Of a stretch of DNA of 64,000 nucleotides, positions 1-9,839 are shown piece by piece. A program made the translations under genes and the position numbers. The notes beneath the pieces are model-generated. The model searched no databases. It saw nothing but the letters and a program-made list of their open reading frames with translations, and had not been told where the DNA came from. Position 1 is the stretch's first letter, and each line of letters starts with the position of its first letter. This DNA comes from Streptomyces sp. NRRL S-1022 (lineage in GTDB: Bacteria > Actinomycetota > Actinomycetes > Streptomycetales > Streptomycetaceae). The stretch covers positions 434,001 to 498,000 of the forward strand of contig NZ_JOIU01000008.1 in NCBI RefSeq assembly GCF_000720135.1, given 5' to 3'.

Positions 1-105
1 CGGCCGCGGGGGTCGTCGTCATGGCTCCCACCCCACCACGGGCCTCCCCGAGCCGTCACCGGTTCCCGGGCCAGGCACCATGGAGGGGAGGAGGCACCCA
101 CCGAT

Positions 106-678
106 ATGAATCACGCCCAGCTCACCGCCCTCGGACGGGCTCTCCGGCTGCTCGGGGAGCACGGGGAGGCCCTGACCGGCGACACGCCGGACGCCCGGCT
201 GCACGAGATCAGGGACGATCTGCGGCGGGCCCTGGACCTGCTGGACGACACCGTCGCCGCCGGCGCGCCCGCCACCCGGTGCCCCGAGCACCCGCAGGGT
301 CCGGTGGACGAGAGCGCGCCCGACCTGTGTCTGCTGTGCGAGACCCGGCGCCGGGCCGCCCGCCGCTCGGAGTTCCAGGGCAACAGGCCCCGGCCGGGCG
401 AGCCGGCCCGCACCGCCACCTCCCGGTACGGCGTGCGCGGCGACCGGCCGCAGCCGCAGCAGCGGTGGCTGCCCGAGCTGTGGAACGGGCAGGAGTGGCA
501 GCTGTGCGGCACACCGCGGCGGGACCGGCACGAGGCGGAGGCCTATCTGGCGGCCCAGCGGCGCGGGTCGCGGCCCGCGATGGCCTACCGGCTCGTGCAC
601 GAGTTCACCGACTACGAGGTGCTGCGGGTGTGGGGGACGCCGATCCGGGTCGACATCGAGCCCATGGGCAACCTCTGA
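106..678 (+). CDS. Hypothetical protein with two CxxC/CxxH-like metal motifs
   Basis: I do not recognise this 190-residue protein. The N-terminal 60 residues look like an amphipathic helical segment rich in Leu, Arg and Asp. A CPEHP stretch near residue 65 and CLLC near residue 83 could form a small zinc site. The C-terminal half has aromatic-rich text (RWLPELWNGQEWQLCG near residue 125) and ends in a beta-like stretch. No signal peptide or membrane span is visible. A GGAGG lies about 11 bases before the ATG. The gene converges on the flavin oxidoreductase with only 7 bases between stop codons, so the two may share transcriptional interference. Confidence 0.7.
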   Translation: MNHAQLTALGRALRLLGEHGEALTGDTPDARLHEIRDDLRRALDLLDDTVAAGAPATRCPEHPQGPVDESAPDLCLLCETRRRAARRSEFQGNRPRPGEPARTATSRYGVRGDRPQPQQRWLPELWNGQEWQLCGTPRRDRHEAEAYLAAQRRGSRPAMAYRLVHEFTDYEVLRVWGTPIRVDIEPMGNL

Positions 679-685
679 GAGCGGG

Positions 686-1813
686 TCAGCTCAGGGTCTT
701 CACGGCCGCCGCGTCGTACGGCTGGAGCTGGTCGAAGCGGTCGGCGAGCACCTTGGCCGCCCACTCGGGGTCCTGGAGCAGCGCGCGGCCGACGGCCACC
801 ATGTCGAACTCGTCGGACTCCAGCCGGTCCAGCAGGTTGTCGATGCCCTTGACCGGGGAGCCCTCGCCCTGGAACGCGTTGACGAAGTCGCCGTCGAGGC
901 CGACCGAGCCGACGGTGATGACCGGCTTGCCGGTGAGCTTCTTCGTCCAGCCGGCCAGATTCAGGTCGGAGCCGTCGAACTCGGGCAGCCAGTAGCGGCG
1001 GGTGGAGGCGTGGAAGACGTCGACACCGGCCGCGGCGAGCGGGGTGAGGAGGGCCTCCAGCTCCTCGGGGGTCTCGGCGAGCCGGGCGGTGTAGTCCTGC
1101 TGCTTCCACTGCGAGTAGCGGAAGATGACCGGGAACTCGGGCGAGACCGCCGCGCGCACGGCGGCCACGATCTCGGCGGAGAACTTGGTGCGGGCCACCA
1201 GGTCGCCGCCGTAGGCGTCCGTACGGCGGTTGGTGCCGGCCCACAGGAACTGGTCCAGGAGGTAGCCGTGGGCGCCGTGGATCTCCACGCCGTCGAAGCC
1301 GATCCGCTCGGCGTCGGCGGCGGCCTGGGCGAAGGCGGCGACGACGTCGTCCAGGTCGGCCTGCGTCATGGCCTTGCCGGTGGGTTCAGCGCCGGCGGTG
1401 ACCAGGCCGGAGGGGCCCATGGCGGGGGCGTCCGGGAAGGGGTCCTGGCCCTGCTCGCGCACCATGCCGATGTGCCACAGCTGGGGCACGATGGTGCCGC
1501 CCGCCGCGTGCACGTCCTCGGCGACCTTCGCCCAGCCCGCGAGCTGCTCCTCGCCGTGGAAGCGGGGAACGCGCGAGCTGTTGCCGGCCGACTCGTGGCC
1601 GACGTAGGTGCCTTCGGTGACGATGAGGCCGACACCGGCGGCGGCACGGCGGGCGTAGTACGAGCGCACGTCCGCACCGGGGACGCCGCCCGGGGAGAAC
1701 ATGCGGGTCATCGGTGCCATCACGATCCGGTTCGGCACGGTGAGGCCGTTCAGCGTGATCGGCCGGGACAGGACGCGGGCGGCGCGGGAAGCGGGGGTGG
1801 TCGTGTCGGTCAC
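686..1813 (-). CDS. NADH:flavin oxidoreductase, Old Yellow Enzyme family
   Basis: A 375-residue FMN-dependent TIM-barrel ene-reductase. Members reduce the C=C bond of alpha,beta-unsaturated carbonyls or nitro compounds with NAD(P)H; the true substrate cannot be told from sequence. The family is visible from IVMAPMTR near residue 30, the substrate-site HGAHGYLLDQFLW near residue 185, and the phosphate-binding C-terminal segment VAVGRALLQDPEWAAK. The length is normal for the family. The start is GTG, with GAGGAG about 9 bases upstream. It is a single-gene unit. Two short palindromic patches upstream (1857-1890) may be regulator sites, since OYE genes are often under MarR/HxlR-type repressors, but no such regulator is adjacent here. 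Confidence 0.93.
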   Translation of the reverse strand: MTDTTTPASRAARVLSRPITLNGLTVPNRIVMAPMTRMFSPGGVPGADVRSYYARRAAAGVGLIVTEGTYVGHESAGNSSRVPRFHGEEQLAGWAKVAEDVHAAGGTIVPQLWHIGMVREQGQDPFPDAPAMGPSGLVTAGAEPTGKAMTQADLDDVVAAFAQAAADAERIGFDGVEIHGAHGYLLDQFLWAGTNRRTDAYGGDLVARTKFSAEIVAAVRAAVSPEFPVIFRYSQWKQQDYTARLAETPEELEALLTPLAAAGVDVFHASTRRYWLPEFDGSDLNLAGWTKKLTGKPVITVGSVGLDGDFVNAFQGEGSPVKGIDNLLDRLESDEFDMVAVGRALLQDPEWAAKVLADRFDQLQPYDAAAVKTLS

Positions 1814-1856
1814 GTGGAGACTCCTCGTGCGGCGGGGATGGCCGGGTTACCGGCTG

Positions 1857-1890
1857 GTATGTGCATACGCATCGTTGCAGTACCTTAAGT
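1857..1890 (-). promoter_or_regulatory. Candidate operator region of the OYE gene
   Basis: GTATGTGCATAC (1857-1868) is a perfect 5+2+5 inverted repeat, and TACTTAAGGTAC-like text (reverse strand, 1880-1891) follows 12 bases upstream. Both lie 45-80 bases before the GTG of the oxidoreductase, where a repressor of a xenobiotic-inducible OYE would bind. No regulator is known for it here, so this is a sequence pattern only. Confidence 0.3.
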
Positions 1891-1972
1891 AAACACCCCG
1901 CACCGGCCCCTGTTCCGCTCGGGCCCCGACTCCCCGCGTGATACCGGACACTTCCCCGGCCCCGGAAAACGC

Positions 1973-2016
1973 CCGAGGGCGGCTCCCCCGGCCGAAGCTG
2001 GGGGAGCCGCCCTCGG
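1973..2016 (-). terminator. Strong hairpin terminator after groEL
   Basis: A perfect 17-base inverted repeat (arms 1973-1989 and 2000-2016, 10-base loop) sits 31 bases past the groEL stop codon. It has no U-tract, as is usual for actinomycete terminators. Confidence 0.85.
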
Positions 2017-2047
2017 ATCAAGGACGGTCGATCAACCCTCGGGTCGA

Positions 2048-3778
<1,731 letters not shown>

Positions 3779-3797
3779 TCACCGACCCGGTCCTTCA

Positions 3798-3824
3798 CTG
3801 TCACTCTCACCTTCAGAGTGCTAA
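3798..3824 (-). promoter_or_regulatory. CIRCE element 2 (imperfect), HrcA operator
   Basis: Read on the minus strand this is TTAGCACTC, 9 bases, GAGTGACAG: a perfect left arm and a right arm with 6 of 9 matches to GAGTGCTAA. It lies exactly 9 bases downstream of element 1 and in phase with it, giving four evenly spaced half-sites. HrcA is the established CIRCE-binding repressor. Confidence 0.75.
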
Positions 3825-3830
3825 CGCCAA

Positions 3831-3859
3831 TGATTAGCACTCGGCATGGTCGAGTGCAA
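3831..3859 (-). promoter_or_regulatory. groEL promoter nested in CIRCE
   Basis: On the minus strand TTGCAC (3859-3854), a 17-base spacer and TAATCA (3836-3831) form a vegetative-type promoter. Its -35 lies in the left CIRCE arm and its -10 starts in the right arm, so bound HrcA would cover the promoter. Confidence 0.65.
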
Positions 3860-3860
3860 G
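3834..3860 (-). promoter_or_regulatory. CIRCE element 1, HrcA operator
   Basis: Read on the minus strand: CTTGCACTC, 9 bases, GAGTGCTAA. The right arm is perfect and the left arm has 7 of 9 matches to TTAGCACTC. It overlaps the groEL promoter hexamers. Confidence 0.88.
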
Positions 3861-3919
3861 CGCCTGGACCGGTACGGGCCCCCCGTCAGCCGCACGCGAA
3901 CACCGGAACCCGGGCACGA

Positions 3920-3957
3920 CGAAGGGCCCGCACCCCTCGCGAGGTGCGGGCCCTTCG
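3920..3957 (-). terminator. Hairpin terminator after the cold-shock gene
   Basis: A perfect 15-base inverted repeat (arms 3920-3934 and 3943-3957, 8-base loop) begins 12 bases after the cold-shock stop codon and before the groEL promoter, insulating the two units. Confidence 0.85.
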
Positions 3958-3969
3958 GACAAGAAACGT

Positions 3970-4173
3970 TCAGGCGGTGACGCGAACCATGTCGGCCTGC
4001 GGGCCCTTCTGGCCCTGCGAGATCTCGAACTCGACCCGCTGGCCCTCTTCCAGGGTGCGGTAGCCGTCCATCTGAATCGCGCTGTAGTGGACGAAGACGT
4101 CCGCACCACCGTCGACCGCGATGAAGCCGTACCCCTTCTCCGCGTTGAACCACTTGACGGTGCCCTGAGCCAT
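3970..4173 (-). CDS. Cold-shock protein (CspA family)
   Basis: A 67-residue single OB-fold cold-shock domain that binds single-stranded RNA/DNA and melts RNA structure. Both RNA-binding motifs are intact: KGYGFI (RNP1) and VFVHYSAI (RNP2). The start is placed at MAQGTVKWF because the family begins there and GGGGAG lies 8 bases upstream; a longer frame adds 10 unrelated residues. The gene is monocistronic with its own terminator. It matches the small acidic Streptomyces Csp paralogues (the ScoF/SC7.0 group). Confidence 0.96.
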   Translation of the reverse strand: MAQGTVKWFNAEKGYGFIAVDGGADVFVHYSAIQMDGYRTLEEGQRVEFEISQGQKGPQADMVRVTA

Positions 4174-4529
4174 GCCTAACTCCCCTATTACTGGCCCTTG
4201 CACAGATCCACACTTCGCGGACCCGGGTCAGACCTCACCCCCCATTGGCCGGGGGCGTGCGCCGGAACGCGTCGACCGCGGCTGAATGTATCTGTCCAAC
4301 TGCCGTCTGCAACAGGTCAATCGGACGAGAATTCTGGACGCGAACGGTCCGGAATGTGGTGAGAATTCGCCCGAATTCAGGGCAAGTCGGGCCCCATAAA
4401 AGCCGCAAAAGCCTCAGACGACCCGCACACTTTGGCTACTTCTTGTCGGGCCGCCCGGCATGATCCCAGGGCTTTCGGCCCGGGCGCCGGGGCCGTGTTC
4501 CCCAACTCTACCGCGCTCAATCACACTGA
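4174..4529 (-). other. Long leader/promoter region of the cold-shock gene
   Basis: About 350 bases hold no coding frame that I can support. GC is visibly lower than in the flanking genes, with three GAATTC-like patches between 4330 and 4380. A TTGACC (4320-4315, minus strand) could be a -35, but no well-spaced -10 follows. Cold-shock genes commonly have long structured leaders, and this is the natural place for one. Confidence 0.4.
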
Positions 4530-4564
4530 ATTGCCCCCTCCGCTTCTCTTACGGAGGGGGCAAT
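4530..4564 (-). terminator. Hairpin terminator after cysO
   Basis: A perfect 13-base inverted repeat (4530-4542 and 4552-4564) lies 50 bases beyond the cysO stop codon and ends the thrC-cysO operon. Confidence 0.8.
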
Positions 4565-4613
4565 CCGATGAACAATCGGTAACCACGGTTACCGAAGGTA
4601 ATGTGCGTGCCGC

Positions 4614-4889
4614 TCAGCCGCCCGCGACCGCCGGGATGATCGAGACGCCGGCGCCCTCCGGGGTCGCCGTGTCCAGGCCCTGCTCGAAACGGACGTCGTC
4701 GTCGTTGACGTACACGTTGACGAACCGGCGCAGCTTGCCCTGGTCGTCCAGGACCCGGGCGGCGATCCCGGTGTGGTTCTTCTCCAGATCGGCGATGACC
4801 TCGCCGAGCGTCGCCCCCTCGGCGGCGACCTCGGCCTGCCCGCCGGTGTAGGTGCGCAGGATGGTGGGGATGCGAACGGTCACGCTCAT
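4614..4889 (-). CDS. cysO: Sulfur-carrier protein CysO (ThiS/MoaD fold)
   Basis: A 91-residue beta-grasp sulfur carrier ending in Gly-Gly (AVAGG), the terminus adenylated and thiocarboxylated by a MoeZ-type enzyme. It resembles Mycobacterium CysO closely in remembered sequence: VRIPTILRTYTGG at the start, RFVNVYVNDDDVRF in the middle and the same AVAGG end. CysO-thiocarboxylate donates sulfur to O-phosphoserine through CysM, giving cysteine. Here no cysM or mec is adjacent; the partner is thrC, whose stop overlaps the cysO start as ATGA, so the two are translationally coupled and share the SAM riboswitch. A molybdopterin MoaD role is the alternative. Confidence 0.85.
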   Translation of the reverse strand: MSVTVRIPTILRTYTGGQAEVAAEGATLGEVIADLEKNHTGIAARVLDDQGKLRRFVNVYVNDDDVRFEQGLDTATPEGAGVSIIPAVAGG

Positions 4890-6169
4890 GCGAGGCCAGC
4901 CTCTCGGAAGGAGTCCAGGGTCGGGCGGATGGTGGCGGTGAGGCCGGTCCCGGCCACCGCGTCCAGGGTCTTGAGGCCGTCGCCCGTGTTGAGCACGACG
5001 GTGGTGAGGGCCGGGTCCAGCTGTCCGCTCTCGATCAGCTTGCGCGTCACGCCCACGGTCACCCCGCCGGCGGTCTCCGCGAAGATGCCCTCCGTGCGGG
5101 CGAGCAGCTTGATGGCGTCCACGACCTCCGCGTCCGTCACGTCCTCCACCGCACCGCCGGTGCGGCGCGCGATGTCCAGGACGTACGGCCCGTCGGCCGG
5201 GTTGCCGATGGCCAGGGACTTGGCGATGGTGTTCGGCTTCTGCGGGCGGACCACGTCGTGACCGGCCTTGAAGGCGGTGGACACCGGCGAGCAGCCCTCG
5301 GCCTGCGCACCGAAGATCTTGTACGGCCGGTCCTCCACCAGACCCAGCTTGATCAGCTCCTGGAGACCCTTGTCGATCTTCGTGAGCTGGGAGCCGGAGG
5401 CGATCGGGACCACGATCTGGTCGGGCAGCCGCCAGCCGAGCTGCTCGCAGATCTCGTACGCCAGGGTCTTGGAGCCCTCCGCGTAGTACGGCCGCAGGTT
5501 GACGTTGACGAAGCCCCAGCCCTCGCCGGCCGGGTCGCCGATCAGCTCCGAGCAGAAGCGGTTCACGTCGTCGTAGTTGCCCTCGATGCCGACCAGCTCA
5601 CCGCCGTAGACCGCGGCCATGACGACCTTGCCCTGCTCCAGGTCGTGCGGGATGAACACGCAGGAGCGGAAGCCGGCCCGGGCGGCGGCGGCGCCGACGG
5701 CACCGGCCAGGTTGCCGGTGGAGGAGCAGGAGAGCGTGGTGAAGCCGAAGGCGCGGGCGGCCTCCAGGGCCTGGGCGACGACCCGGTCCTTGAAGGAGTG
5801 GGTCGGGTTCCCGGAGTCGTCCTTCACGTACAGGCCGCCGGTCACGCCCAGCTCGCGCGCCAGGTTGTCGGCCTTGACGAGCTTGGTCCAGCCGGGGTTG
5901 AGGTTGGGCTTGTCGGTGACGTCCGCCGGGACGGGCAGCAGCGGGGCGTACCGCCAGATGTTCGCGGGGCCGGCCTCGATGCGCCGGCGCAGTTCCTCGG
6001 TGTCGTAGCCGGAGAAGTCGTAGGCGATTTCGAGCGGGCCGAAGCACTCCTCACAGGCGAAGACCGGACCGAGCGGGACGCGGTGACCGCACTCGCGACA
6101 GCTCAAGGCGGCGGCGGGGCCGAGGTCGACGGTGGTTTCGCTGGAGGTGGCAACTGTCTGCACAGCCAT
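4886..6169 (-). CDS. thrC: Threonine synthase
   Basis: A 427-residue PLP enzyme converting O-phosphohomoserine to threonine and phosphate. The PLP lysine is in NPTHSFKDRV, and SSTGNLAGAVGAAAARAG is the phosphate-binding loop. The N-terminus carries a C-x2-C ... C-x2-C ribbon (CRECGH, CEECFG), as in other actinobacterial ThrC. The start is set at MAVQTV because AAAGG lies 11 bases upstream and because the longer alternative start would fall inside the riboswitch P1 helix. It is first in an operon with cysO, both under SAM control. Confidence 0.95.
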   Translation of the reverse strand: MAVQTVATSSETTVDLGPAAALSCRECGHRVPLGPVFACEECFGPLEIAYDFSGYDTEELRRRIEAGPANIWRYAPLLPVPADVTDKPNLNPGWTKLVKADNLARELGVTGGLYVKDDSGNPTHSFKDRVVAQALEAARAFGFTTLSCSSTGNLAGAVGAAAARAGFRSCVFIPHDLEQGKVVMAAVYGGELVGIEGNYDDVNRFCSELIGDPAGEGWGFVNVNLRPYYAEGSKTLAYEICEQLGWRLPDQIVVPIASGSQLTKIDKGLQELIKLGLVEDRPYKIFGAQAEGCSPVSTAFKAGHDVVRPQKPNTIAKSLAIGNPADGPYVLDIARRTGGAVEDVTDAEVVDAIKLLARTEGIFAETAGGVTVGVTRKLIESGQLDPALTTVVLNTGDGLKTLDAVAGTGLTATIRPTLDSFREAGLA

Positions 6170-6188
6170 GGAGGCGAGGCCCTTTCTC

Positions 6189-6330
6189 CTCATCTTCCTC
6201 ACGACGCATCTCGCCGTGAGACGGATTTGGCACCTTCCCTAGCCGGGAGCCTCGCTGTGAGGACGAGAGCCGACTGGAGGGTTGCCGGGGCTTCATCGGG
6301 CCGTGTCCCTCTGCCCCTCTGGATGAGCGG
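6189..6330 (-). promoter_or_regulatory. SAM-I (S-box) riboswitch upstream of thrC-cysO
   Basis: The minus strand reads CTCATCCAGAGGGGCAGAGG, then GGCCCGATGAAGCCCCGGC, AACC, a P3 arm, GGGAAGGTGCCAAATCC and a P4 hairpin, closing with GATGAG. CTCATC (6327-6322) and GATGAG (6194-6189) form P1. These are the conserved SAM-I kink-turn, GAUGAA and GGUGCCAAAUCC elements in the right order. The 3' strand of P1 runs straight into GGAGAAAGG, the thrC ribosome-binding region, and no terminator is seen, so translational control is inferred. Confidence 0.93.
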
Positions 6331-6484
6331 TATTCGGTTGTGGACGCCCGCGACCCCCGACATGCGATGGTCATCGGCGTTGTTCAAGACTGTAACCGAA
6401 GGCCAGGACAGTTGAGATAGTCGTCCGAAGCGCGAGATGGATCACACGGTGACGTGTGGTCGTGACAGTGAGGAGCCGCCGACC

Positions 6485-7429
6485 GTGCTGGAAGAAGTCG
6501 AGCGCTGGCTGAGCACCCGCTCCTGGTCCGTGGCCGACCGACCGCTGCACCAGGTCATGGCGGCCAAGCAACGCACGGGCCAGACGATCAGCGTCGTACT
6601 GCCCGCGCTCAACGAGCAGGAGACGGTCGGCGACATCGTCGCGGTGATCCGGCACGACCTCGTGGAACAGGTGCCGCTCGTGGACGAGATCGTCGTCGTC
6701 GACTCCGGCTCCACCGACCGCACCTCCGAGGTCGCCGCGCGCGCCGGCGCCCGGGTCGTCCACCGCGACGAGATCCTGCCCCGCATCCCGCCCGTCCCCG
6801 GCAAGGGCGAGGTGCTGTGGCGCTCGCTGCTGGTGACCGGTGGGGACATCGTCTGCTTCGTCGACGCGGACCTCAGGGAGTTCTCCTCCGACTTCGTCAC
6901 CGGGATCATCGGCCCGCTGCTCACCGAACCGGACGTCGACCTGGTCAAGGGCATGTACGACCGCCCGCTCGCCGGTGCCTCCGGGCAGGGCGGCCGGGTC
7001 ACCGAACTGATGGCCCGTCCGCTGCTGAACATGCACTGGCCGCAGCTGGCCGGGTTCGTGCAGCCGCTGGGCGGCGAGTACGCGGCCCGCCGCTCCCTGC
7101 TGGAACAGCTGCCGTTCCCCGTGGGCTACGGCGTGGAGCTGGGCATGCTGGTCGACGCGCTGCACCTGGCCGGCCTGGACGCGCTGGCCCAGGTGGACCT
7201 CGGGGTGCGCAAGCACCGGCACCAGGACGGGCAGGCCCTCGGCCGGATGGCGGCGGCGATCTACCGCACGGCGCAGCTGCGGCTCGCGCGCGGCCACCTC
7301 GTCCGGCCCTCGCTCACGCAGTTCGTGCGGGGCGAGGACGGGTTCGAGCCGCGCACCTACTCGGTGGACACCGAGGAGCGGCCGCCCATGGTGGAGATCG
7401 CGGAGTACGCCGAGCGGAAGGTGGCGTGA
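6485..7429 (+). CDS. gpgS: Glucosyl-3-phosphoglycerate synthase
   Basis: A 314-residue GT-A family 2 glycosyltransferase that moves glucose from a nucleotide sugar to 3-phosphoglycerate, the first step to glucosylglycerate or methylglucose polysaccharides. GpgS hallmarks: PALNEQETVGDIV, VDSGSTDRTSEVA, GKGEVLWRSLL, metal site CFVDADLREF, GGRVTELMARPLL and QPLGGEYAARRSLLEQ. The length fits (mycobacterial GpgS is about 324). GTG at 6485 is chosen because GAGGAG lies 9 bases upstream; an upstream ATG adds 16 unrelated residues. It diverges from the thrC riboswitch and is followed 85 bases later by otsA, tying it to glucoside metabolism. Confidence 0.9.
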   Translation: MLEEVERWLSTRSWSVADRPLHQVMAAKQRTGQTISVVLPALNEQETVGDIVAVIRHDLVEQVPLVDEIVVVDSGSTDRTSEVAARAGARVVHRDEILPRIPPVPGKGEVLWRSLLVTGGDIVCFVDADLREFSSDFVTGIIGPLLTEPDVDLVKGMYDRPLAGASGQGGRVTELMARPLLNMHWPQLAGFVQPLGGEYAARRSLLEQLPFPVGYGVELGMLVDALHLAGLDALAQVDLGVRKHRHQDGQALGRMAAAIYRTAQLRLARGHLVRPSLTQFVRGEDGFEPRTYSVDTEERPPMVEIAEYAERKVA

Positions 7430-7514
7430 ACACTGCGTATACGGTTCCCCGCCCCGGCCCCCGCCGGGCGGAGCGCACGTTTGAGTGTTTACGGGCCGGG
7501 CTAGGTTGAGGCGT

Positions 7515-8966
7515 ATGGCTTCCACGCGTGCTGCTGCTGAAAAGGCCCGGGTGCTGGTCGCGTCGAATCGCGGACCGGTCTCCTACCAGGTGGGCGAGGA
7601 CGGCTCGCTGCACGCCAGACGGGGCGGTGGCGGGCTGGTCTCGGGACTGTCCGCCATCGGTTCGGACGCGGGCTCGGTGTGGGTGTGCGCCGCGCTCGGC
7701 GACGGCGACCGGGCGGCCGTGCGGCGCGCGGACGGCGGGCTGCTGCCGGCCGAGGAGACCGGCGGGCAGCGGGTGCGGATGCTGGACATCGACGCGAGCG
7801 TGCACGCCGAGGCGTACAACGGCATCGCCAACTCGGTGCTCTGGTTCGTCCACCACATGCTGTACCAGACCCCGCTGGAGCCGGTCTTCGACGCGGAGTT
7901 CCGTCGGCAGTGGGGCTCCTACGAGGCATACAACCGGGCGTTCGCCGAGGCGCTGGCCGAGGAGGCGGCCGAGGGCGCGGCGGTGCTGATCCAGGACTAC
8001 CACCTGGCCCTCGCCCCCCGCATGCTCCGCCAGCTCCGTCCCGACCTGCGCATCGGTCACTTCTCGCACACCCCGTGGGCGCCGCCGGACTACTTCCGGC
8101 TGCTTCCCGACGACATCGCGGCCGAGCTGCTCGGCGGCATCCTGGGCGCGGACCGGGCGGCGTTCCTGACCCGGCGGTGGGCGGACGCGTTCACCGACTG
8201 CTGCCACGCGGTGCTCGGGCCCGGCATCCCGTCCGGCACCGAGATCGGGGTGCACGGGCTGGGCGCGGACGCGGACTTCCTGCGCAAGCGGGCGCACGAG
8301 CCGGACGTGGACGAGCGGATGGCGGCGCTGCGGGAGGAGATCGGGCCGGACCGCAGGGCGATCGTCCGGGTGGACCGCACCGAGCTGTCCAAGAACATCG
8401 TGCGCGGCCTGCTGGCGTACGAGCAGTTGCTGGCGGACCATCCCGAGTGGCGGGAGAAGGTCGTCCACGTGGCGTTCGCCTACCCGTCCCGGCAGGACCT
8501 CGCCGTGTACCGGGAGTACACGGCCGAGGTGGAGCGGGTCGCGGCGGAGATCAACGAGCGGTTCGGCACGGCGGGCTGGACCCCCGTCGTGCTGCACGTG
8601 AAGGACGACTTCGCGCGCTCCCTGGCCGCGTACCGGCTGGCCGACGTGGCCCTCGTGAACCCCATCCGGGACGGCATGAACCTCGTCGCCAAGGAGGTCC
8701 CGGTCGTCTCCGACCAGGGCTGCGCACTGGTGCTGTCGCGGGAGGCCGGGGCGTACGAGGAGCTCGGCGGGGACGCGTTCGTGGTGAACCCGTACGACAT
8801 CGCGGGCACGGCCCGGGCCCTGCACGAGGCGCTGGCCCTGCCGGCGGCGGAGCGCGCGGAGCGCTCCGAGCGGCTGGCCGCCGCCGCGACCGCGCTGCCG
8901 CCGGCCCGGTGGTTCCTGGACCAGCTGGACGCGCTGACCGGCCGGCCGGCCGGTCAGCCGAGCTGA
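7515..8966 (+). CDS. otsA: Trehalose-6-phosphate synthase (GT20)
   Basis: A 483-residue GT-B enzyme joining UDP/GDP-glucose and glucose-6-phosphate to trehalose-6-phosphate. Seen: VASNRGPVSY with the glycine-rich GGGGLVSGL loop at the N-terminus, IQDYHLALAPRMLR, HTPWAPPDYFRLLP, the R-x5-K region RTELSKNIVRGLLAYE and the nucleotide-sugar site NPIRDGMNLVAKE. The start is ATG at 7515, the family position, after GTTGAGG. The 3' end overlaps the convergent otsB by 13 bases. Together with OtsB it completes the two-step trehalose pathway; actinomycete OtsA may use GDP-glucose, which sequence alone cannot settle. Confidence 0.94.
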   Translation: MASTRAAAEKARVLVASNRGPVSYQVGEDGSLHARRGGGGLVSGLSAIGSDAGSVWVCAALGDGDRAAVRRADGGLLPAEETGGQRVRMLDIDASVHAEAYNGIANSVLWFVHHMLYQTPLEPVFDAEFRRQWGSYEAYNRAFAEALAEEAAEGAAVLIQDYHLALAPRMLRQLRPDLRIGHFSHTPWAPPDYFRLLPDDIAAELLGGILGADRAAFLTRRWADAFTDCCHAVLGPGIPSGTEIGVHGLGADADFLRKRAHEPDVDERMAALREEIGPDRRAIVRVDRTELSKNIVRGLLAYEQLLADHPEWREKVVHVAFAYPSRQDLAVYREYTAEVERVAAEINERFGTAGWTPVVLHVKDDFARSLAAYRLADVALVNPIRDGMNLVAKEVPVVSDQGCALVLSREAGAYEELGGDAFVVNPYDIAGTARALHEALALPAAERAERSERLAAAATALPPARWFLDQLDALTGRPAGQPS

Positions 8967-9787
8967 GCGGCGAGCGTCCTGAGCAGGTCCACGACGCCCT
9001 CCGGGCCGTTCACCACCAGGTCGGCGCGTTCCGCCAGTTCGGTGACCTCGGTGCTGCCGCTGCAGACGAGCAGGCCGGGGATGCCGTCGGTGCGGAGCTT
9101 GTCGACGGCGGCGAAGGCCGGGAGGTCGCCGAGGTCGTCGCCGGCGTAGACGACGCATCCGGCGCCGATGGCACGGGCGTGGTCCAGGAGGGCCACGCCC
9201 TTGTCCATGCCCGGGGGGCGCAGTTCCAGGACCAGGCGGCCGGGCTCGACGATCAGGCCGTGCCGGCCGGCGAGGTCGGCGAGGGGGCCGCGCAGGGACT
9301 CGAAGGCGGCCTGCGGGTCGGCGGCGCGGCGGGTGTGCACCGCGAGGGCCCGGCCCTTCTCCTCGATCCAGGTGCCCTCGCCGGCGCCGGCGCGCTCCAG
9401 CAGGCGGGGCAGCTCGGTGCGGGCGGCGGCCACGCCGGGGTGCGGGGGCGGGGCGGTGACCGTGCCGGTGGCCGCGTCCCAGCGTTCGGCGCCGTAGTGA
9501 CCGAGGACGGTGAGGTGCTCCAGGCCGGGGACGCCGGCGAAGCCGCCGTAGCGGACCGCGACCTCCGGCGGGCGGCCGGTGATCACGGCGACGGAGGCCA
9601 CCCGCGGGGCGAGCGCGGCCAGTGCGGGCACGGCGTCGGGGTGGGCGCGGGCCTGCTCGGGGTCGGCGACGATGGGGGCCAGCGTGCCGTCGAAGTCCAG
9701 GCCGATCAGCGCGGTGTGGGGCCGCGCGAGCAGGGCGGCGAGGCCGTCCCGGCCGGGCTGGGTCTGCGGGATGGGCAGAGGATCCAT
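8954..9787 (-). CDS. otsB: Trehalose-6-phosphate phosphatase
   Basis: A 277-residue HAD phosphatase releasing trehalose. HAD motif I is LIGLDFDGTLAPI, motif II VITGRPPEV, motif III with the lysine of MDKGVALLDHARAIG, and motif IV YAGDDLGDLPAF. The start at MDPLPIP is preferred; the longer frame adds 16 residues. It converges with and overlaps otsA, so the pair is not an operon although the enzymes are consecutive. The DUF3263 gene lies upstream on the same strand. Confidence 0.93.
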   Translation of the reverse strand: MDPLPIPQTQPGRDGLAALLARPHTALIGLDFDGTLAPIVADPEQARAHPDAVPALAALAPRVASVAVITGRPPEVAVRYGGFAGVPGLEHLTVLGHYGAERWDAATGTVTAPPPHPGVAAARTELPRLLERAGAGEGTWIEEKGRALAVHTRRAADPQAAFESLRGPLADLAGRHGLIVEPGRLVLELRPPGMDKGVALLDHARAIGAGCVVYAGDDLGDLPAFAAVDKLRTDGIPGLLVCSGSTEVTELAERADLVVNGPEGVVDLLRTLAAQLG

Positions 9788-9839
9788 ACCGCGACAGTAT
9801 CCGCCCCCGGCCCGCTCACGCCTGGACGGCCCCATCGGC

